Positions 6,556-8,683 of a DNA stretch of 8,683 nt are shown here, piece after piece. The notes beneath the pieces are model-generated. The model did no database searches, was not told the DNA's origin, and worked only from the letters and a program-made list of their open reading frames with translations. This DNA is from Bacteroidales bacterium (GTDB taxonomy: Bacteria; Bacteroidota; Bacteroidia; Bacteroidales; F082), in contig JAFRRE010000047.1 in the NCBI GenBank assembly GCA_017428285.1, forward strand, positions 1 through 8,683, read 5' to 3'. The position numbers and the translations under genes are program-made. The stretch's first letter is position 1. Each line of letters begins with the position of its first letter.

Positions 6556-7200
6556 TTGAATTCCGAACCATATATATGCAATGCCGAGACGATGGAGCGC
6601 GCCATCCGTGAGGTGGGCATCATCCCGTTTTTCAAGAGCGACATTCCAGGGTATTCCATCAAGGAACTGACGCTGCCAGAGTTTTGGTTCGACGGCGAAG
6701 AGGACACGCTCGGCCCATGGGACTGGAAGATCGACTGCCTCGAGAGCGGCGACATCGCTTACGGGAAATACCTCTGCGGGAGTAAGGCCGCCTTCGCGAC
6801 GATGCCGTTCTACCGCGAGCTGATGAACCTTCGTCGTGCGACTACCCAACCCGACAAAGACGGACAAAAGATCATGGAATATCTTGCTCAGCGAGGCAGC
6901 ATCACTATCAAGGAGGTGCGGGCCTTGTTAGGTGTAAAGAAAGGCGCCGCCGATGCCGCCATCGCGAAGCTGCAGCACCAATGTCGCGTCGTCACGGGTG
7001 TGATTGAGCGTGTATACCGTGGCCCCGAGCAGACCTACAACGGCTGGCAGGTCTCATACTTCTGCACGCCGGAGTCGCTGTTCGAAGACGCGCTCCAATC
7101 CAACCACACACCCGAGGAATCGCAGGAATTCTTGACAGACCACATCGCTAAGTTGTTCCCAGAGGCTACGCACAAGCAGCTATTGAAGGTGCTGAGGTGA
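6556..7200 (+). CDS. AlkZ-related winged-helix protein (probable TTG start)
   Basis: If read from TTG 6556, this is a 214-residue protein with an N-terminal region (about 8-90) containing EVGIIPFFKSDIPGYSI (19-35) and WFDGEEDTLGPWDWK (44-58). A winged-helix-like segment follows (about 101-172), with helix residues ITIKEVRALLGV (116-127), the stretch AADAAIAKLQ (131-140) and the wing ending YNGWQVSYFCTPE (161-173). I recognise this layout from proteins labelled AlkZ-related, distant relatives of the AlkZ/YcaQ DNA glycosylases. The QxQ-type catalytic motif of true AlkZ is not visible, so glycosylase activity is not claimed. There is no ATG before 6592 (residue 13), which would trim the conserved N-terminus, so TTG at 6556 is preferred. 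TTG starts are uncommon in this group. The upstream FMN reductase ends with TAA at 6550-6552 in the same frame. A strong terminator follows the stop codon. Confidence 0.75.
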   Translation: MNSEPYICNAETMERAIREVGIIPFFKSDIPGYSIKELTLPEFWFDGEEDTLGPWDWKIDCLESGDIAYGKYLCGSKAAFATMPFYRELMNLRRATTQPDKDGQKIMEYLAQRGSITIKEVRALLGVKKGAADAAIAKLQHQCRVVTGVIERVYRGPEQTYNGWQVSYFCTPESLFEDALQSNHTPEESQEFLTDHIAKLFPEATHKQLLKVLR

Positions 7201-7210
7201 TTAAGGGAAT

Positions 7211-7249
7211 CCGCGACTTGGGCGAAGACCTGGGTTGCGGTTTTTTTTT
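7211..7249 (+). terminator. Intrinsic terminator of the FMN reductase/AlkZ-related unit
   Basis: Arm 7211-7222 (CCGCGACTTGGG) pairs with 7229-7240 (CCTGGGTTGCGG) over 12 base pairs, four of them G-U wobbles, around the loop CGAAGA. Nine T residues follow at 7241-7249. It starts 10 nt after the TGA of the upstream gene. The U tract shows plus-strand direction. Confidence 0.9.
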
Positions 7250-7260
7250 ACGGTTCTCAA

Positions 7261-7300
7261 ATTAAAACAATCCGCGACCCAAGCTGTGCTTAGGTCGCGG
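7261..7300 (-). terminator. Intrinsic terminator of the minus-strand NmrA-like gene
   Basis: Arms 7272-7283 (CCGCGACCCAAG) and 7289-7300 (CTTAGGTCGCGG) form a 12-position stem with one C-A mismatch and a 5-nt loop. On the minus strand the hairpin is followed by ATTGTTTTAAT (7271 down to 7261), a fair U-rich tail. On the plus strand no T tract follows. It lies 25 nt beyond the stop codon of the minus-strand gene and shares CCGCGAC with the neighbouring plus-strand terminator. Confidence 0.8.
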
Positions 7301-7325
7301 ATGTGTTATTGAGGTTTTATCGCGC

Positions 7326-7985
7326 TTAATAAGCAGCGGTAAAACGCTCCTTGTGGTGGTTCTCCTGCTCCAATTCATCGACCATCGCCACGGCGTAGTC
7401 CTCGACGGAGATGAAGCTCTCGCCTTTCTCATCAAAGAGCATGTCGTCCTTGCCCAAACGATATTTGCCTGTGCGCACACCCGTGGTCATGTTGCCGAGG
7501 TTGCCTGCGGGTGAGAAGAAAACCCAGTCGATGTCGTTCTCTTTCATCAGGGTGTTGAGGTAGAACTCGCCAAGACTCTTCACACCGGGCAGCCATGCTT
7601 CTGGCAGCGTGCCGGTATCGACAAGGCGCACGCCCGGCTTTACAAACAAAGTGCCTGCACCTCCCACAATCAGCAGACGGCGCACACCCGCTTGCTTGGC
7701 ACCCTCGACAATCTTCGGATAGTTCTCTAACGTGTCCTCATATTGGCGAGGATTGGCCCAACCCGGGTTGTAGGCACTGACAATGGCATCCTTGCCTTTG
7801 GCTATTTTGGCCAACTCTGCAGGATTGGTAGCATCGGCCACCACGTACTCAATCAGTGGATTCTTCACTTTGACGCTTTCCATGTTGCGCACGATGGCCG
7901 TCACCTTGTGACCGCGCATCACCAGTTCGTTCAAAAGGGCACTGCCCACGAAGCCTGTGGCTCCAATCAATACTACGTTTTTCAT
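7326..7985 (-). CDS. NAD(P)-binding NmrA/atypical-SDR-like oxidoreductase
   Basis: This is a 219-residue cytosolic protein with a full N-terminal Rossmann motif, GATGFVG (8-14). Arg33 in AIVRN suits the 2'-phosphate of NADP. Asp51 ends the third strand (VVADAT), and VGGAGTL (107-113) and SPAGNLG (158-164) follow. The classical SDR Tyr-x3-Lys pair is not evident, as expected for the NmrA/COG2910-like atypical group, whose members are NADP-binding sensors or quinone/carbonyl reductases. Length is normal for the family. The gene diverges from an HxlR regulator gene, and a palindrome lies inside its promoter spacer, so repression by that regulator is likely. Neighbours suggest a role in detoxifying reactive carbonyls or quinones (inference). 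Confidence 0.88.
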   Translation of the reverse strand: MKNVVLIGATGFVGSALLNELVMRGHKVTAIVRNMESVKVKNPLIEYVVADATNPAELAKIAKGKDAIVSAYNPGWANPRQYEDTLENYPKIVEGAKQAGVRRLLIVGGAGTLFVKPGVRLVDTGTLPEAWLPGVKSLGEFYLNTLMKENDIDWVFFSPAGNLGNMTTGVRTGKYRLGKDDMLFDEKGESFISVEDYAVAMVDELEQENHHKERFTAAY

Positions 7986-8029
7986 CTTTTAATGTATTTG
8001 TTTGATTATTTAGGTGTCGTTTGATGGGA

Positions 8030-8061
8030 CAAAAGTAGTTACTTTCAGTAACCTACACAAG
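8030..8061 (-). promoter_or_regulatory. Promoter of the NmrA-like gene (minus strand)
   Basis: Read on the minus strand, TACTTTTG (plus coordinates 8037 down to 8030) matches the -7 consensus TAnnTTTG. CTTG (8061 to 8058) stands 20 nt upstream at the position of the -33 TTTG element. The predicted start of transcription near 8023 leaves a leader of about 40 nt before the ATG at 7985. This is the best-supported promoter in the window. Confidence 0.7.
8035..8056. promoter_or_regulatory. Palindromic operator candidate in the divergent HxlR/NmrA-like gap
   Basis: The core GTTACT-TTC-AGTAAC (8038-8052) has perfect 6-bp arms around a 3-nt centre. Flanking GTA and TAC extend the symmetry with one extra base. 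It fills the spacer between the -33 and -7 elements of the minus-strand promoter, the place where a repressor would block polymerase. DUF24/HxlR regulators bind dyad sites, so the adjacent HxlR protein is the natural candidate. A weaker related dyad, AGTGAC-TTG-GTTAC, is at 8074-8087. Confidence 0.6.
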
Positions 8062-8073
8062 AAGGCACTGGAA

Positions 8074-8087
8074 AGTGACTTGGTTAC
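8074..8087. promoter_or_regulatory. Second, imperfect dyad of the same half-site type
   Basis: GTGAC-TTG-GTTAC matches a palindrome at four of five arm positions and reuses the GTTAC half-site of the site at 8038-8052. Centre-to-centre distance is about 36 bp, roughly 3.5 helical turns. It could be a weaker second binding site. The match is short, so chance is not excluded. Confidence 0.35.
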
Positions 8088-8176
8088 AAAAAAGTTTGAA
8101 TTACTTATTTTCAAGCATTTATGGAACAATAAAAAATATCTTTTTTTGAACACCAAGTTTCTTTCGGAAATTATTG

Positions 8177-8184
8177 TACTTTTG
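8177..8184 (+). promoter_or_regulatory. -7 element of the HxlR gene, directly before its ATG
   Basis: TACTTTTG matches TAnnTTTG and ends only 4 nt before ATG 8189. Transcription would begin at or within a few bases of the start codon, implying a leaderless or near-leaderless mRNA. No clear -33 TTTG is found about 20 nt upstream. The rest of the gap (about 8088-8176) is AT-rich with poly-A and poly-T runs and no other structure that I can support. Confidence 0.5.
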
Positions 8185-8188
8185 CGGC

Positions 8189-8539
8189 ATGAGAAAGATA
8201 AACAAGCCCGTTGACCCCAACTATTTGGAATGTCCCATCCGCAACGTGATTGAGAAGTTTGGCGACAAATGGTCGCTTTTGGTATTGTATCACCTCGACG
8301 CGCACGGGACGATGCGGTTCAACAGCATCCATCGCGACATGGCCGACTGCTCGCAGAAGATGCTGTCGCAGACGCTCAAACGGTTAGAGCAATTGCACCT
8401 AATCAGCCGCAGACTCTATCCAGAGGTGCCGCCCCGCGTTGAGTATGCGCTTACGGAGACCGGCAAAAGCCTGATGCCCCACATCAAATCCCTTATCGAC
8501 TGGGCGAAGGCACATTCCGCCGAAATGATGAGTCATTGA
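8189..8539 (+). CDS. HxlR/DUF24-family transcriptional regulator
   Basis: This is a 116-residue winged-helix regulator of normal family length. Conserved features are CPIRNVIEKFGDKWSLLVL (15-33), which opens the HxlR domain, the recognition region SQKMLSQTLKRLEQLHLI (55-72), and a wing ending VEYALTETGKSL (84-95). Cys15, the conserved N-terminal Cys of the DUF24 group, is present; in YodB- and HypR-type regulators this residue senses quinones, aldehydes or disulfide stress. Cys54 could be a partner. ATG 8189 is preferred over a TTG at 8174, because the latter lies inside the -7 element. The gene diverges from the NmrA-like reductase gene and is followed after 15 nt by a flavoprotein gene, probably in one transcript. 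Autoregulation and control of the divergent gene are likely (inference). Confidence 0.92.
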   Translation: MRKINKPVDPNYLECPIRNVIEKFGDKWSLLVLYHLDAHGTMRFNSIHRDMADCSQKMLSQTLKRLEQLHLISRRLYPEVPPRVEYALTETGKSLMPHIKSLIDWAKAHSAEMMSH

Positions 8540-8554
8540 AAGCAACATCGAATT

Positions 8555-8683
8555 ATGGAAAAAACAGACATCATAAAGAAAGCATTCGATTTCCTTCGCG
8601 AGAACAACGAGGGAGTGCTGGCAACGGACAGCGAGGGCAAGCCCTGCCTGCGGGCCTTCCAAATCATGAAACAAGAAGGTGAA
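8555..8683 (+). CDS. Pyridoxamine 5'-phosphate oxidase-like split-barrel protein, 5' part (cut by window end)
   Basis: The first 43 codons run from ATG 8555 to the window edge without a stop. The N-terminal helix IIKKAFDFLREN (6-17) followed by the strand GVLATDSEGKPCLRAFQIM (20-38) is the usual opening of small PNPOx-like FMN-binding proteins: a helix, then an ATxxxGxPxxR-type strand. Such proteins bind FMN, heme or F420. The fragment is too short to tell which, and true PdxH is not implied. The start is 15 nt after the HxlR stop codon with an A-rich leader. Co-transcription with the regulator suggests it belongs to the same stress response. Confidence 0.7.
   Translation, partial: MEKTDIIKKAFDFLRENNEGVLATDSEGKPCLRAFQIMKQEGE

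Noticed and set aside
5944..6867. 307-codon open frame on the minus strand
   Set aside because: It is antisense to the FMN reductase and AlkZ-related genes, spans both, and shows no family motif.
8137..8148. TATCTTTTTTTG as an alternative HxlR promoter
   Set aside because: It only partly matches TAnnTTTG, has no -33 element at the right distance, and lies in a poly-A/poly-T stretch where such matches arise by chance.
8174..8176. TTG start for the HxlR gene
   Set aside because: It adds five non-conserved residues and overlaps the -7 promoter element; ATG 8189 fits the family start.
1..8683. CRISPR array, tRNA/rRNA, transposase or attachment sites
   Set aside because: No regularly spaced repeats, RNA gene signatures, transposase-like proteins or terminal inverted repeats were found on reading both strands.

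Overview
The window looks like a chromosomal stretch from a Bacteroidales bacterium, most likely Prevotellaceae or a relative. By eye the base composition is near half GC. Translation starts sit in A-rich leaders, mostly without a Shine-Dalgarno sequence. Three promoter-like sites carry TACTTTTG, which fits the TAnnTTTG -7 element of Bacteroidota. Four short-linker lipoproteins in a row also fit. The genus is inference.

Positions 1-5880 hold one dense, same-strand run of seven genes with gaps of 3-21 nt: an SDR oxidoreductase (5' end cut off by the window), a lipoprotein flavodoxin, a lipoprotein flavin reductase, a secreted alpha/beta hydrolase with a cysteine nucleophile, a lipoprotein CMD-CMD-cupin fusion, a lipoprotein DUF362 protein and an EamA-type (DMT) permease. 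Five consecutive products carry export signals although their folds are usually cytoplasmic. In all four lipoproteins an internal ATG sits exactly where the linker meets the folded domain. The run may therefore be an envelope-anchored flavin/redox module built from cytosolic enzymes. Its substrate cannot be read from the sequence.

Positions 5881-7250 hold a second unit with its own -7 element: a cytosolic FMN reductase of the flavodoxin fold with an iron-sulfur-flavoprotein-like cysteine cluster, then an AlkZ-related winged-helix protein. The second gene is in the same frame as the first, just after a single TAA, and it lacks a nearby ATG. A strong intrinsic terminator ends the unit. A second hairpin with related sequence faces it and serves the convergent minus-strand gene.

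Positions 7326-8683 hold a divergent regulatory pair: a minus-strand NAD(P)-binding NmrA/SDR-like reductase, and a plus-strand HxlR/DUF24 regulator followed by the start of a PNPOx-like split-barrel flavoprotein. The 203-bp gap contains a minus-strand promoter whose spacer holds the perfect palindrome GTTACT-TTC-AGTAAC, a likely regulator operator. The HxlR gene has a -7 element only 4 nt before its ATG, which suggests a leaderless transcript.

The overall theme is flavin- and nicotinamide-dependent redox chemistry plus electrophile or thiol-stress sensing. No RNA gene, mobile element or CRISPR array was seen.
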